Shown: one piece after another, positions 46,810-56,219 of the stretch | Layout of the letters: each line of letters starts with the position of its first letter | Position numbering within the stretch: the first letter of the stretch is position 1 | Origin: Acinetobacter soli | GTDB taxonomy: Bacteria > Pseudomonadota > Gammaproteobacteria > Pseudomonadales > Moraxellaceae | NCBI RefSeq assembly: GCF_000760595.1 | Contig: NZ_BBNM01000001.1 | Coordinates: forward strand, 1 to 64,000 | Reading direction: 5' to 3' | DNA: 64,000 bases | The notes under the pieces: model-generated | What the model was told of the DNA's origin: nothing | The model's input: only the letters and a program-made list of their open reading frames with translations | Database searches by the model: none | Made by a program: the position numbers and the translations under genes

Positions 46810-47448
46810 TTACTGTGCTTGCTCTGCCAACCAGGCCATAAATTTTTGACGTTCAGCGTTGGAGGACTTTTTCCAGACATCAACTAAACTCTGGTCATTA
46901 GCAGCAACCGAAGCCGTATTTGCTGTATGAACCGTTGTGTAGACAGGTGCTGGCTGCTGAATCGCTGTTGTCTTTTTTTGCGTCAGATCATAGGCTTTAC
47001 CAAAAATACCACCACTTAACCAAGGCTTAGATTGTGTATTGGCACCTGTTTGCTGAACAAGCAATTGATTGGCACTGTTATACAAACCAATGGTCGGTTG
47101 TTCGGCATATTTTTTGGCAGCCTCAAACTCTTGAGGTGCATTGATCAATGCAAGGCGATAGGTTTGATTGTCTTGTAGTGCAGGTGTTTTCAATGTAATT
47201 ACACCTGATTTTAAAATGTCATGCTCACCATCATTATGACCAAAGTAGCCTTGATAACGAACACTTAGGCTATTTTCACCTGAATCGACTTTAAACACAT
47301 TTTTAGTGCCACGAAATAGTCCGCTATTCACTTCTTGATCATTGACAGCAAGAATTACAATTTCTTCTGGTGTGGTCAATGTTGCAGCTGCGAACACAGA
47401 GCTGCTTAACATCAATCCCAGTACAGCAGCAGTTAATCTAAATGTCAT
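46810..47448 (-). CDS. Periplasmic DUF2057-family protein (YccT-like)
   Basis: 212 residues. Signal peptide of about 21 residues ending SSSVFAAA, then the DUF2057 beta-rich domain with PEEIVILAVNDQEVN, NSLSVRYQGYFG and the long Gln/Ala/Thr-rich linker around 160-190, ending in a WKKSSNAERQKFMAWL helix. E. coli YccT (CsgI) restrains curli assembly. No curli genes are nearby, so that role is not transferable here. Confidence 0.82.
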   Translation of the reverse strand: MTFRLTAAVLGLMLSSSVFAAATLTTPEEIVILAVNDQEVNSGLFRGTKNVFKVDSGENSLSVRYQGYFGHNDGEHDILKSGVITLKTPALQDNQTYRLALINAPQEFEAAKKYAEQPTIGLYNSANQLLVQQTGANTQSKPWLSGGIFGKAYDLTQKKTTAIQQPAPVYTTVHTANTASVAANDQSLVDVWKKSSNAERQKFMAWLAEQAQ

Positions 47449-47566
47449 GGCCTACCTTCTTTTGGATCATTTTTTCGATTCAGTGCAGGCACTATGCAAC
47501 GAGAGCATGACAATTTTATGACACTTATGCGAATTAACTGATGATTAGTTCAATAAATCTATTTAT

Positions 47567-47597
47567 AAAAAAAGAGCATCCTAGATGCTCTTTTTTT
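47567..47597 (-). terminator. Terminator of the nitroreductase gene
   Basis: Stem AAAGAGCATC/GATGCTCTTT around CTA, with A- and T-runs on both sides. Confidence 0.92.
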
Positions 47598-47611
47598 ATA
47601 TTCAATATGAA

Positions 47612-48208
47612 TTAGTTAAAGGTTTTAAAACGCTCTTCGTCATTCATAAATGTTTTTTCACCCGCTGGTGCTTCAATTGAACCAAATACCAGTTGTGCAC
47701 GAAGCTTCCAGTTCGCTGGAACGTCAAAAGTTTGTGCAACTTCTTCATCAATAATTGGGTTGTAGTGCTGTAAAGATGCGCCAATGTTATGATCTGCAAG
47801 CGCAGTCCATGTCGCAAATTGTGCAATTGCAGACGAATGTTCAGACCATACTGGGAAATTATCAGCGTAAGCAGCGAATTGCTCTTGTAACCCTTTAATT
47901 ACATTTTGATCTTCATAAAACAATGCTGTACCAAAACCTGCAGCAAAGCTATCAATCTTGGCATTGGTCCCTTCAAACGCATCTGCTGGTACGATTTTAC
48001 GCAATGTTTCACGTACGATATTCCAGAACTGATGATGTGACTCACCAAATAAAATCACGACGCGTGATGACTGTGAGTTAAATGAAGACGGGCTATGTTT
48101 TACGGCATCTTTAATGATGTCTTCGATCTGATGTTGCTCTAGGGCAACATTTTTACCAATAGCATAGATTGAGCGGCGTTCTTTAATTTTGTCTAAAAAT
48201 GAAACCAT
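47612..48208 (-). CDS. Nitroreductase-family flavoprotein
   Basis: 198 residues, FMN-binding nitroreductase fold. The family start KERRSIYAIG (about 9-18) and SPSSFNSQSSRVVIL (about 39-53), with the FMN-contacting arginine and serines, are intact, and the C-terminal FGSIEAPAGEK is conserved. It belongs to the YdgI/COG3560-like group that reduces quinones or nitro compounds with NAD(P)H. The physiological substrate is unknown. Confidence 0.9.
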   Translation of the reverse strand: MVSFLDKIKERRSIYAIGKNVALEQHQIEDIIKDAVKHSPSSFNSQSSRVVILFGESHHQFWNIVRETLRKIVPADAFEGTNAKIDSFAAGFGTALFYEDQNVIKGLQEQFAAYADNFPVWSEHSSAIAQFATWTALADHNIGASLQHYNPIIDEEVAQTFDVPANWKLRAQLVFGSIEAPAGEKTFMNDEERFKTFN

Positions 48209-48356
48209 TTTTTGTGTCCTATCGATTTAAGGCACGCAGGCCAGTTGTCTTTGAATGAGTCAAGTTTATCGAGGTCATATGTTGAAATCAGTATTAAATG
48301 TACGACATATCGTTTTATTTATAGGACAGTTTTATATTATTAAGCAGATTGAAACA

Positions 48357-48381
48357 AAAACTCCACATAATGTGGAGTTTT
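48357..48381 (-). terminator. Terminator of ftsY
   Basis: 11-bp stem AAAACTCCACA/TGTGGAGTTTT around TAA, 21 bases past the ftsY stop. Confidence 0.88.
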
Positions 48382-48402
48382 GAAATCAAACTAAGCGATT
48401 TG

Positions 48403-49524
48403 TTACTTCTCAGTTTCAAATAACGCTGCAACAAATGATTTAGCAGAAAAAGGACGCAAATCGTCAATTTTCTCACCCACACCAATAAAGCGAATGGGTA
48501 CATGAGTACGACTTGCAATATTGAAAAGTACGCCACCTTTTGCAGTTCCATCCAGCTTCGTGATCGTTAGTCCTGTTAATCCAACGGCCTGATCAAACTC
48601 TTGCACTTGATTAATCGCATTTTGACCTGTTCCAGCATCAACCACCAACATGATTTCATGCGGTGCAGTTGCATCAATCTTTTGCATGACACGTTTTACT
48701 TTTTTGAGCTCTTCCATCAAATTGCTCTTGTTGTGTAAACGTCCAGCCGTATCTGCAATCAGAACATCTATTCCTTTAGCACGCGCACTTTCAAAGGCAT
48801 CGAAAATAACCGATGCACTGTCTGCGCCATGGCCTTGCGCTACAACTGGAATGTTATTGCGTTCACCCCAGATTTGTAATTGCTCAGTGGCAGCAGCACG
48901 GAAAGTATCGCCAGCAGCCAGCATGACTTTCTTTCCTTCGCCCTGTAAACGTTTTGCAAGTTTACCGATGGTGGTGGTTTTCCCCACACCGTTAACACCT
49001 ACCATTAAAATCACATACGGCGCCTTATTCGGATCGATATGCAACGGTTTAACGCGTGGTGCAAGCAGTGCTACAAGTTCTTCTTGCAAAGCCTTATATA
49101 ACGAGTGCGAATAAATCAAATCGCCACGCGCAGTTCGTTCGGTCAAGTTGGTAATAATAGTTTTGGTTGCTTCGACACCAATATCGGCCACCAGTAATTG
49201 CTCTTCAACCTCTTCGAGCAACTCATCATCAATTTCTTTACCACCAATCAGAATATTTACCATTCCGTCGGCAAGGTTCCGACGGGTTTTGGTTAAACCT
49301 TCTTTCATTCGACTGAAAAAACCACCTTTTGCTGATGTCTCTTCAGTCTGTTCAGTTTCTATTTTTTGTTCTTGTACAGCAGGTGTAGGGGCTGCGGTGA
49401 AATTTGTTGTATGAGATTCAACAATAGGCACATCAACTGCTGGTAAATTAGGTAACGTGACATCGTCATCACCGATATCAGCATCTATCAAGAATTTATT
49501 GTGCATATTGGATTGCTGTTGCAT
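48403..49524 (-). CDS. ftsY: Signal recognition particle receptor FtsY
   Basis: 373 residues. SRP receptor GTPase that docks ribosomes for co-translational membrane insertion. A short acidic N-terminal domain (about 1-70) precedes the NG domain. It has GVNGVGKTTTIGKLA (G1), DTAGRLHNKSNLMEEL (G3) and TKLDGTAKGG (G4). The N-terminus is much shorter than that of E. coli FtsY, as expected for Acinetobacter. It is divergent from the M16 pair, an arrangement kept in pseudomonads. Confidence 0.97.
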   Translation of the reverse strand: MQQQSNMHNKFLIDADIGDDDVTLPNLPAVDVPIVESHTTNFTAAPTPAVQEQKIETEQTEETSAKGGFFSRMKEGLTKTRRNLADGMVNILIGGKEIDDELLEEVEEQLLVADIGVEATKTIITNLTERTARGDLIYSHSLYKALQEELVALLAPRVKPLHIDPNKAPYVILMVGVNGVGKTTTIGKLAKRLQGEGKKVMLAAGDTFRAAATEQLQIWGERNNIPVVAQGHGADSASVIFDAFESARAKGIDVLIADTAGRLHNKSNLMEELKKVKRVMQKIDATAPHEIMLVVDAGTGQNAINQVQEFDQAVGLTGLTITKLDGTAKGGVLFNIASRTHVPIRFIGVGEKIDDLRPFSAKSFVAALFETEK

Positions 49525-49638
49525 GCCGATTCCCTTGAAAAGCAGCGGGTTAAAAGCGAGAGTTTAACACAGTTTCAGCGCCATGCCTGTGAATATCTGG
49601 CACAGGAAGCGGCATAACTAAATCACAACAGGAAAACA

Positions 49639-51099
49639 TTGTTTTCAAAAAATGTTTTTTCAACAATAGAACTCAAGATCAAGCGCCTTGTCACGGATTG
49701 GATTGTGTTAAAAGCGAAATATAAGACATTTTTACGTAAAGGCGTTCATTCCTTTTTGTGTGGTTTAAGTGTTTTAGTTGTATGTAAAGTATCGACGCTA
49801 CAAGCGGCTGAGAGTCAGTTATCGCGTAGCATTGTAGAAAGTACACTTCCAAACGGTCTGAAAGTCATTATCCGTGAGGATCACCGTGCCCCGATTGCAG
49901 TGGTGCAACTCTGGTATGGTGTGGGAAGTGCCGACGAACCCGGCCATCTTATGGGAATTTCGCATGCTTTAGAGCACATGATGTTTAAAGGCACCACCAA
50001 AGTACCAGACAATGAGTTCACTCGCTTAAGCCGAATTTACGGCGGCCGTGTCAATGCTGCAACTGCGAGTAACTACACCTATTACTATCAGTTGTATCCT
50101 AAAGCCTATTTACCATTGGCACTCGAACTCGAGGCCGACCGAATGAAAAATCTGCGCATGAGACAGCAAGATTTCGATACCGAAATTCAGGTGGTGATGG
50201 AAGAGCGTCGCCAGCGAATCGAAGATAAACCGACTGCTTTAGGATTTGAACGCTTTCAATGGCTTACCTATCCCACCAGTACCTATCGACAGCCTGTCGC
50301 TGGATATATGAAAAATCTTCAAAATCTCAAGCTTGATCAGCTCAAAGACTGGTATAAGACTTGGTATACACCAAACAATGCAACATTGGTGATTATTGGA
50401 GATGTAGATGCAGAGCAAACACTCAAACAAGTTCACACCTACTTTGCTTCAATCACATCGTCTCCCTTACCCGCACGTAACGATTTGCTCGAATTTGAAC
50501 GTGTTGGCTACCGACATATGGAATCCAGTTTAGGTGTACAGGTCCCTAACCTTTATATGGCATGGAATGTTAAATCTTTAGTCACCGCTAAAAATCCGCA
50601 GGATGCCTATGCGTTGAGTATTATTCAATCCATACTCAATGGTGGTGTTTCTTCACGCTTACAAACTGAGCTGATCCGCAAAAAGAAAATTTTAACATCG
50701 ATCAATGTCAGTTATGAACCATACAATCGTGGCGATAGCTTGTTTACCATTACCGCACTGCCTGCGCTTGGCATATCACTTCGTGATGCACAGTACGCTA
50801 TTCAAGAAGAGCTAGACCAACTTAAAACTCAGCCTTTAGATAACAATGAACTACAACGAGTAAAATCAAGGTTCGTTTCACAGTTGGTGTTTAGCCAAGA
50901 CGATATTGCAGGACAAGCACACATGATTGGAAATCTCGAAGTGAACGGATTAAGTTTTCGTCTGATTGACGAACTGCCAAGCCACTATGAAAGCGTTCAG
51001 CCACAAGATATTCAGCGCGTTGCAAATGCTTATTTTGTTCGAGACAACCTGACCACACTGTACTTGCAACCCGCTTCTAAAGATACACAGGCAGATTAA
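49639..51099 (+). CDS. M16-family zinc peptidase, catalytic member of a pair
   Basis: 486 residues as drawn. The Zn-binding motif is H109-A-L-E112-H113 with the downstream Glu in ELEADRM. The first residues read MFSKNVF, but a secreted-protein signal (basic stretch then FLCGLSVLVV, ending near LQAAES) begins further on. A GTG around codon 24, with GGA upstream, is a plausible true start. It is predicted to be a periplasmic metallopeptidase. It is followed at three bases by a second M16 gene lacking the motif, so the two probably form a heterodimer as in Sphingomonas SPH2681/2682. Confidence 0.92.
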   Translation: MFSKNVFSTIELKIKRLVTDWIVLKAKYKTFLRKGVHSFLCGLSVLVVCKVSTLQAAESQLSRSIVESTLPNGLKVIIREDHRAPIAVVQLWYGVGSADEPGHLMGISHALEHMMFKGTTKVPDNEFTRLSRIYGGRVNAATASNYTYYYQLYPKAYLPLALELEADRMKNLRMRQQDFDTEIQVVMEERRQRIEDKPTALGFERFQWLTYPTSTYRQPVAGYMKNLQNLKLDQLKDWYKTWYTPNNATLVIIGDVDAEQTLKQVHTYFASITSSPLPARNDLLEFERVGYRHMESSLGVQVPNLYMAWNVKSLVTAKNPQDAYALSIIQSILNGGVSSRLQTELIRKKKILTSINVSYEPYNRGDSLFTITALPALGISLRDAQYAIQEELDQLKTQPLDNNELQRVKSRFVSQLVFSQDDIAGQAHMIGNLEVNGLSFRLIDELPSHYESVQPQDIQRVANAYFVRDNLTTLYLQPASKDTQAD

Positions 51100-51102
51100 C
51101 CC

Positions 51103-52614
51103 ATGAACAAAGTCCTCTGCCTAAAACCATTTCAATTACTGCTACTATCAAGTTTTTTATGTACCACGGTCTACGCCGAAATAACCGATTCGGCAAATGT
51201 CATGGCAGAAACTGAAAGCGGACAACTTAAATCACTTCAACAGCTTAGAAGCCTAAAAAGCATATCAGACGATTTGACCAGTAGCGCACCGTATGTGGTC
51301 GAACTGCCCGCTCCACAAGGCATTCGCTCACTATTTGTAGAGTCGCAGGCGCTGCCAATGGTCGATATTCAATTGACCTTTAACGCCGGCTCTGCCAGAG
51401 ACGAATCACTTGGCAAGGGACTATATGGTATTGCGAATATGACGGCCAAACTGCTTGATGACGGAACACCCGATTTAAGTGCAGCGCAAATTGCAAATCG
51501 TTTTGAGCAATTGGGAGCAAAGCTAAACGTACAAGCTTACCGCGATATGTTTGTGATTCGCTTACGTGTACTGTCTGATCCCCAGAAGCTTAATCCGGCT
51601 GTCGATTTAATGCTCGATCTGATTCAACATTCAAGCTTTGAGCCTTCGGGACTCAATTTGATACTAAGCAATACCAATGTGGGACAAAAACAGCTTCAGG
51701 AAAATCCGGAACGTTTAAGCAATATTGCTTTGTACCGTGCAATTTATGGCTATCATCCCTATGCAGAGCCAACTAGTGGCACCGTAGCCAGTACAAAAAA
51801 ACTCACACCCGTCTTATTAAAACAATTTCGCGATACATTTCTAGTGGCGCAAAATATGAACCTCGCTATAACAGGACAGCTCAATGCACTAGAAGCCAAG
51901 CAATTATCAGCACGTATTTTTGAACGCCTTCCTCAAGGGCAACTTGCAGCACCACTACCAGATGCACTTGAGCAACAGGGATTTGATGTCCGAATTCTAC
52001 CTTATGCAGCCACACAGGCGCATGTCAGTATGGGGCACCTAAGCTTGAAACGTAGCGATCCTGACGTTCTAGCGCTTGAAGTTGCCAATCAAATGCTCGG
52101 AGGGAATGGCTTTAACTCGGCACTCATGAAAGAATTACGTGTTAAACGCGGCTATACCTACGGCGCATACAGTTCGTTTAGCTTCACCCAATCTTCAGGA
52201 CTTTTCCAGCTTAATTATTCCACTCAGCAAAAACAACTTTTTGAAAGCATCCGCGTGGCGCATCAAACCTTAATCAACTTTGTAAACACACCAATTGATT
52301 CAAAGCAACTTCAAGAAACCAAAATAGGCATGCTACGTGCATTTCCAATGAGCTTTAGTAGCAATGCCAGTATTAATGCCCAACTCGGAGCAATTGGCTT
52401 TTACAGGTTGCCATCGGACTATTTGACAGAATATCCCAAAGCATTGAATGCGCTTAAAGCAGAAGATATTCAGCACGCCATTCGTCGTCACCTTCACCCC
52501 GACCGCCTTACCGTGATTGTGGCAGGTCAAGATATCAGTTCAGAACAGATTGAAACACTTTTAAAAGAGAATCTGCACAACTTATCAAGCTCGGCAAAGT
52601 CTGTACAAAAATAG
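51103..52614 (+). CDS. M16-family peptidase-like protein lacking the zinc motif
   Basis: 503 residues. Signal peptide of about 25 residues (MNKVLCLKPFQLLLLSSFL...VYAE). The M16 fold is recognisable (GLYGIANMTAKLLDDGT at the HxxEH position, the late KELRVKRGYTYGAYSSF R/Y motif), but the zinc ligands are absent. It is the non-catalytic half that supplies the R/Y substrate-binding pair to the neighbour. It is immediately downstream of the catalytic gene. Confidence 0.92.
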   Translation: MNKVLCLKPFQLLLLSSFLCTTVYAEITDSANVMAETESGQLKSLQQLRSLKSISDDLTSSAPYVVELPAPQGIRSLFVESQALPMVDIQLTFNAGSARDESLGKGLYGIANMTAKLLDDGTPDLSAAQIANRFEQLGAKLNVQAYRDMFVIRLRVLSDPQKLNPAVDLMLDLIQHSSFEPSGLNLILSNTNVGQKQLQENPERLSNIALYRAIYGYHPYAEPTSGTVASTKKLTPVLLKQFRDTFLVAQNMNLAITGQLNALEAKQLSARIFERLPQGQLAAPLPDALEQQGFDVRILPYAATQAHVSMGHLSLKRSDPDVLALEVANQMLGGNGFNSALMKELRVKRGYTYGAYSSFSFTQSSGLFQLNYSTQQKQLFESIRVAHQTLINFVNTPIDSKQLQETKIGMLRAFPMSFSSNASINAQLGAIGFYRLPSDYLTEYPKALNALKAEDIQHAIRRHLHPDRLTVIVAGQDISSEQIETLLKENLHNLSSSAKSVQK

Positions 52615-52623
52615 CTCAATCGT

Positions 52624-52950
52624 CTATTGTGGGTCGTCTAAAGAAATTGCTGGATAATAACGCGCTTGAGATTTTTCAAATTGATACGCATGCATCAATT
52701 TTAAATAATCACCCAAATCAATCTCAGATTGCTGCAATATGCGCTTGGCCATAATTTGCGTTTTTGGATTATTGGCCTGCTGCGAAAGTGCCACGATATG
52801 ACGATAATATTGAGTCTTAATCGGCTTATGAAGAGATTGAAAACCAAAGAAAAGAATTGCAGAAATAATCAGAATAACGACGGCATTATAGATTCGTTCA
52901 ATTTTAAATTCTGACTTAAGTTTTAAAATGTTTTGTTTAGATATGAGCAT
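52624..52950 (-). CDS. Small membrane-anchored hypothetical protein
   Basis: 108 residues. One membrane segment (about 22-40) follows a basic N-terminus, then a helical domain with many Gln/Lys. No family is recognised. It is convergent with the M16 pair, with nine bases between the stops. Its 86-base gap to the next minus-strand gene is compatible with one operon. Confidence 0.65.
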   Translation of the reverse strand: MLISKQNILKLKSEFKIERIYNAVVILIISAILFFGFQSLHKPIKTQYYRHIVALSQQANNPKTQIMAKRILQQSEIDLGDYLKLMHAYQFEKSQARYYPAISLDDPQ

Positions 52951-53035
52951 ACCCTACCTCGAATCTGAAGTAGTGTATGACTCATTGAGACTTTTCACAA
53001 GTAATCGTGTGAAATGAAACGCATTTTTGAGCACA

Positions 53036-53395
53036 TTAACTGGTTAATGCGCGCACAAAAGCAAAATATAAAATAAATGCAATTAACAAAAGCGTAACGC
53101 CAATTGCAAAATAACTTAGTCCCCCTTCGGCATCTGCGGGATGCAAATCATCTTCGTCGGCCAAACGAAGCAGCTCTCCATCGTAAATACGATAAAACTC
53201 AGCTTTAAGCTCTGGATCAAGCTGGCGAGTATAATCATACACGCGTTTACGCTGTGCTAAGCAGTAGTCCCCTAAGTGAATCTCTTGGTGAAATACCGCC
53301 TCGTCAAGCTGTTGACGATGATATTGAGCCAAGGCAATAATGTCATTACGATCAAAAGGGATGCCAAAGTTAAAGCCATCAATCGTGGTTATCAT
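53036..53395 (-). CDS. Hypothetical protein with C-terminal membrane segment
   Basis: 119 residues: a soluble, acidic N-terminal part (about 1-90) with many Tyr/Arg, then a single C-terminal membrane helix (94-114) and a short tail, the layout of a tail-anchored protein. No named family. Its own leader is A+T-rich (53396-53460). Confidence 0.7.
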   Translation of the reverse strand: MITTIDGFNFGIPFDRNDIIALAQYHRQQLDEAVFHQEIHLGDYCLAQRKRVYDYTRQLDPELKAEFYRIYDGELLRLADEDDLHPADAEGGLSYFAIGVTLLLIAFILYFAFVRALTS

Positions 53396-53618
53396 GTTTT
53401 TCTCCTTTGATATAATTCTTCAATTGATTTTAATAAAAAATATTTCAGTTCATTGTTTAATCATGTAAACTTGAAATACAATAAAGTTACCCCACTTATT
53501 GTTTGACTTATCCACTAAAATGTAATATTAGTTTAACAATGAACTGTTAAATTGGTTCGCAAGACTGAGATAAGTCTAAAAATGTAATCATAACTACAAC
53601 TATAAGGAGTTTTTAACT

Positions 53619-53852
53619 ATGATTCAGCAAATCTCTCATCATGAGTTAGAGCATGTGTATGCAACTGCAGTCAACACAATTCAATCACAAATGAATTTTC
53701 AAGACGCAGTAACACAGCTCGAAGAAGCGGCCCGTGCCGGCCATGGTAAAGCGGCATTGTTCTTGGCAGAACTTTATTATCAAGGTTTTCGCGTAGAACG
53801 TGATTCTATGAAAGCCCAGTACTGGCAAAAGATGGCCACAATGCAAGCATAA
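53619..53852 (+). CDS. Small Sel1-repeat protein
   Basis: 77 residues. One Sel1-like repeat (about 32-73): A-x-x-GHGKAALFLAELYYQGF followed by RDSMKAQYWQKMA. It is too short for a full solenoid and probably an adaptor. AAGGAG lies about nine bases before the ATG. A terminator follows directly. Confidence 0.78.
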   Translation: MIQQISHHELEHVYATAVNTIQSQMNFQDAVTQLEEAARAGHGKAALFLAELYYQGFRVERDSMKAQYWQKMATMQA

Positions 53853-53854
53853 TG

Positions 53855-53880
53855 AAACGTCACCTAGGTGGCGTTTTTTA
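53855..53880 (+). terminator. Terminator of the Sel1-repeat gene
   Basis: Stem AAACGTCACC/GGTGGCGTTT (one T-G pair) followed by TTT. Confidence 0.85.
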
Positions 53881-53978
53881 ATGTCCGGTTAAAAAAAATT
53901 ACGATTTTATTCAAGACTTAAACGAAACTTAAATCTTTCTTTTTTATAATACAAAAGCATTTTTAGAACATTTATATC

Positions 53979-54353
53979 ATGAGACGCATTACTCACCTTC
54001 CCCCAGCTTCTAAAGATTTAATTCTCAAAATTTCAATTCTTAAAACAATGATGTACTGCGGTACACTTTGGGGTCTTTACCATCAAGGCTGGGCAATTAA
54101 ATCCGACGAAGACAGCTTCATTTTTCCCTTTTGGTTAAATGGTGTACAAGCTCATCGTTATGCCAAAAAGCATTGGCCTAATTATGTTCCAAAAAAAATC
54201 AAGCCGCAGGATTTTCAAACCGCTTTATTACCCACCTTAAAGCGTTTAAACGTAACGCCTGCCTTGTTTAGTTCATCGCAGTGCAAATTTAAACTCTCAA
54301 CTACGCAAATGAGTCATTTCTTTTTTGCGCAATCTCAGTTGAATGTAATGTAA
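53979..54353 (+). CDS. DUF2750-family protein
   Basis: 124 residues, cytoplasmic. The DUF2750 pattern is visible: LWGLYHQGWAIKSDEDSFIFPFWLN (about 31-55) and a Trp/Pro-rich AKKHWPNYVPKKI. A central lysine-rich part follows. The function is unknown. It stands alone upstream of the CBS gene. Confidence 0.75.
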   Translation: MRRITHLPPASKDLILKISILKTMMYCGTLWGLYHQGWAIKSDEDSFIFPFWLNGVQAHRYAKKHWPNYVPKKIKPQDFQTALLPTLKRLNVTPALFSSSQCKFKLSTTQMSHFFFAQSQLNVM

Positions 54354-54484
54354 ATCCATCTCGTCATAAGTTTTTTTGTAGGAAGTGATTTTTTTGCATA
54401 ATTGTTGATCAGCCCATATTTGAATTTTGCTTAATTCAAGTTAAGTTTAATGGGAACAACAAAAACATCCAGAGGGACCCGAAT

Positions 54485-54916
54485 ATGACCAATGTCGCCC
54501 AAGTTTTACATGAAAAACGTGAACACACCGTATATACCATTTCACCGGACGCAACAGTACTTGAGGCCATCACCCTCATGGCAGACAAAGGCATTGGTGC
54601 GCTGGTTGTGGTTGAAAATGATGCAGTAGCGGGAATATTGTCTGAACGCGATTATATGCGCAAGATCACGCTGATGGAACGTTCCTCAGACAACACGTTG
54701 GTCAGCGAAATCATGACTGCAAAAGTTTTTACAGTTGATAAATCATTTAGTGTAGAAGATTGCTTACAGCTCATGACAGACCGACATTTACGTCACCTTC
54801 CAGTGGTCGAAAACGGTAAACTTCAAGGGCTTATTTCAATTGGTGACTTGGTCAAGGCTGCTATGGAAGATCAACGTCAGTTGATCGTACAGCTTAAGCA
54901 ATATATCTCGGGTTAA
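54485..54916 (+). CDS. CBS-domain protein
   Basis: 143 residues consisting of two CBS domains (about 12-68 and 76-135), each with the strand-helix pattern around ALVVVENDAVAGILSERDYMRK and HLPVVENGKLQGLISIGDLV. Such stand-alone pairs bind adenine nucleotides (AMP/ATP/SAM) and regulate a partner protein, unknown here. GAGGG lies before the ATG. Confidence 0.9.
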   Translation: MTNVAQVLHEKREHTVYTISPDATVLEAITLMADKGIGALVVVENDAVAGILSERDYMRKITLMERSSDNTLVSEIMTAKVFTVDKSFSVEDCLQLMTDRHLRHLPVVENGKLQGLISIGDLVKAAMEDQRQLIVQLKQYISG

Positions 54917-55019
54917 GGCTATAAGTTTAAAGCCGTACACGCGCCTAGCACATCGTTGAAGGTGGCTAAGCGTGTGTTTTAGTCACAACATCAATAAATA
55001 AAAGCACCTTCATCAATCA

Positions 55020-56207
55020 TTATCGAGATAAATAACGTGTCATGTCCTCAACCCCTTTGAGGGTCATGGGATACATATGCTTCTCAAAAATTTCATCAAT
55101 CTGTGCAATGGTTTGTGTGTATTTCCAATACCCTTCTTCTTCTGGATTTAACCACGCAGTTTTATCAAAGTGCTGACGCAAACGGCGTAACCACACTTCA
55201 CCTGACTCGTCATTCATATATTCTACCGAGCCACCAACCGATCTTAATTCATACGGCGCCATACTGGCATCACCAACAAAGATCACACGATAATCACGGC
55301 CATAAGTATGCAACAAGTCCCAAGTGTTTAAGCGGCTTGAGGTACGTCGATAATTATCCTTCCAGACGTAATCATATAAACAATTATGGAAATAAAAGTA
55401 TTCAAGTGTCTTAAATTCAGTCTTTGCAGCGCTAAATAATTTTTCACATTGCGCCACATGGGCATCCATCGAGCCACCAACATCAAATAACATCAATACC
55501 TTAATGCGATTGCGTCGCTCTGGAACCATTTGCACATCTAAAATGCCTTGCTTGGCTGTTTCATGAATAGTTTTGTCGACATCTAGCTCTTCGGCAGCAC
55601 CTTGACGCGCAAATTTACGTAATCGCCTTAATGCGAGCTGCATTTGCCGAGTACCTAAAACTTGCTCATCATCCAGATTTTGATATTTGCGTTGTTCCCA
55701 AACCTTAACCGCAGATTTTTTTCGCCCCGGCCCACCAATGCGAACACCCTCGGGATGATCGCCAAATGCACCAAATGGTGAAGTACCCCCTGTGCCAATC
55801 ATCCGATTGCCACCTTGATGCTTCTTATGCTGTTCTTGAAGACGTTCTTCGAGCATTTTCATTAGTGCCTCGATCGAGCCTGCCTTTTCAAGTGCTTCTC
55901 GTTCTTCAGGCGATAAATGCTTTTCTAATAGTTCTAGATCAAACCAGTCTTTGGGGAGTTTTTGAACCTGTTTAAGCAGCTCATCAAGATCATAGGTTTC
56001 GATACCATCAAAATAGTCTTTAATGGCACGATCAAATTTATCGAAGAAACGTTCGTCTTTGACCAAAATAGTTTTGGCCAATTCATAAAATTCCTCTTGA
56101 TCCGCAAAGACAACGCCTTGAGCAATCGCCTGATTAAGATCAATCAGCTCACGTGTTGTGACCGGAACACCATACTTGCGTAGCGTATAAAACAATCGAA
56201 CGAACAT
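55020..56207 (-). CDS. VWA-domain protein (CoxE-like), partner of the MoxR ATPase
   Basis: 395 residues. N-terminal helical region (about 1-140), Gly/Arg-rich linker (about 130-170), then a von Willebrand A domain (about 215-390). The MIDAS start reads FDVGGSM, with Gly in place of the first Ser of DxSxS, which may be the family norm or mean altered metal binding. A MoxR ATPase gene sits 12 bases upstream, the classic MoxR-VWA chaperone pair that matures or inserts cofactors into other proteins. The target is unknown. Confidence 0.88.
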   Translation of the reverse strand: MFVRLFYTLRKYGVPVTTRELIDLNQAIAQGVVFADQEEFYELAKTILVKDERFFDKFDRAIKDYFDGIETYDLDELLKQVQKLPKDWFDLELLEKHLSPEEREALEKAGSIEALMKMLEERLQEQHKKHQGGNRMIGTGGTSPFGAFGDHPEGVRIGGPGRKKSAVKVWEQRKYQNLDDEQVLGTRQMQLALRRLRKFARQGAAEELDVDKTIHETAKQGILDVQMVPERRNRIKVLMLFDVGGSMDAHVAQCEKLFSAAKTEFKTLEYFYFHNCLYDYVWKDNYRRTSSRLNTWDLLHTYGRDYRVIFVGDASMAPYELRSVGGSVEYMNDESGEVWLRRLRQHFDKTAWLNPEEEGYWKYTQTIAQIDEIFEKHMYPMTLKGVEDMTRYLSR

Positions 56208-56219
56208 GGCGCACCATCC

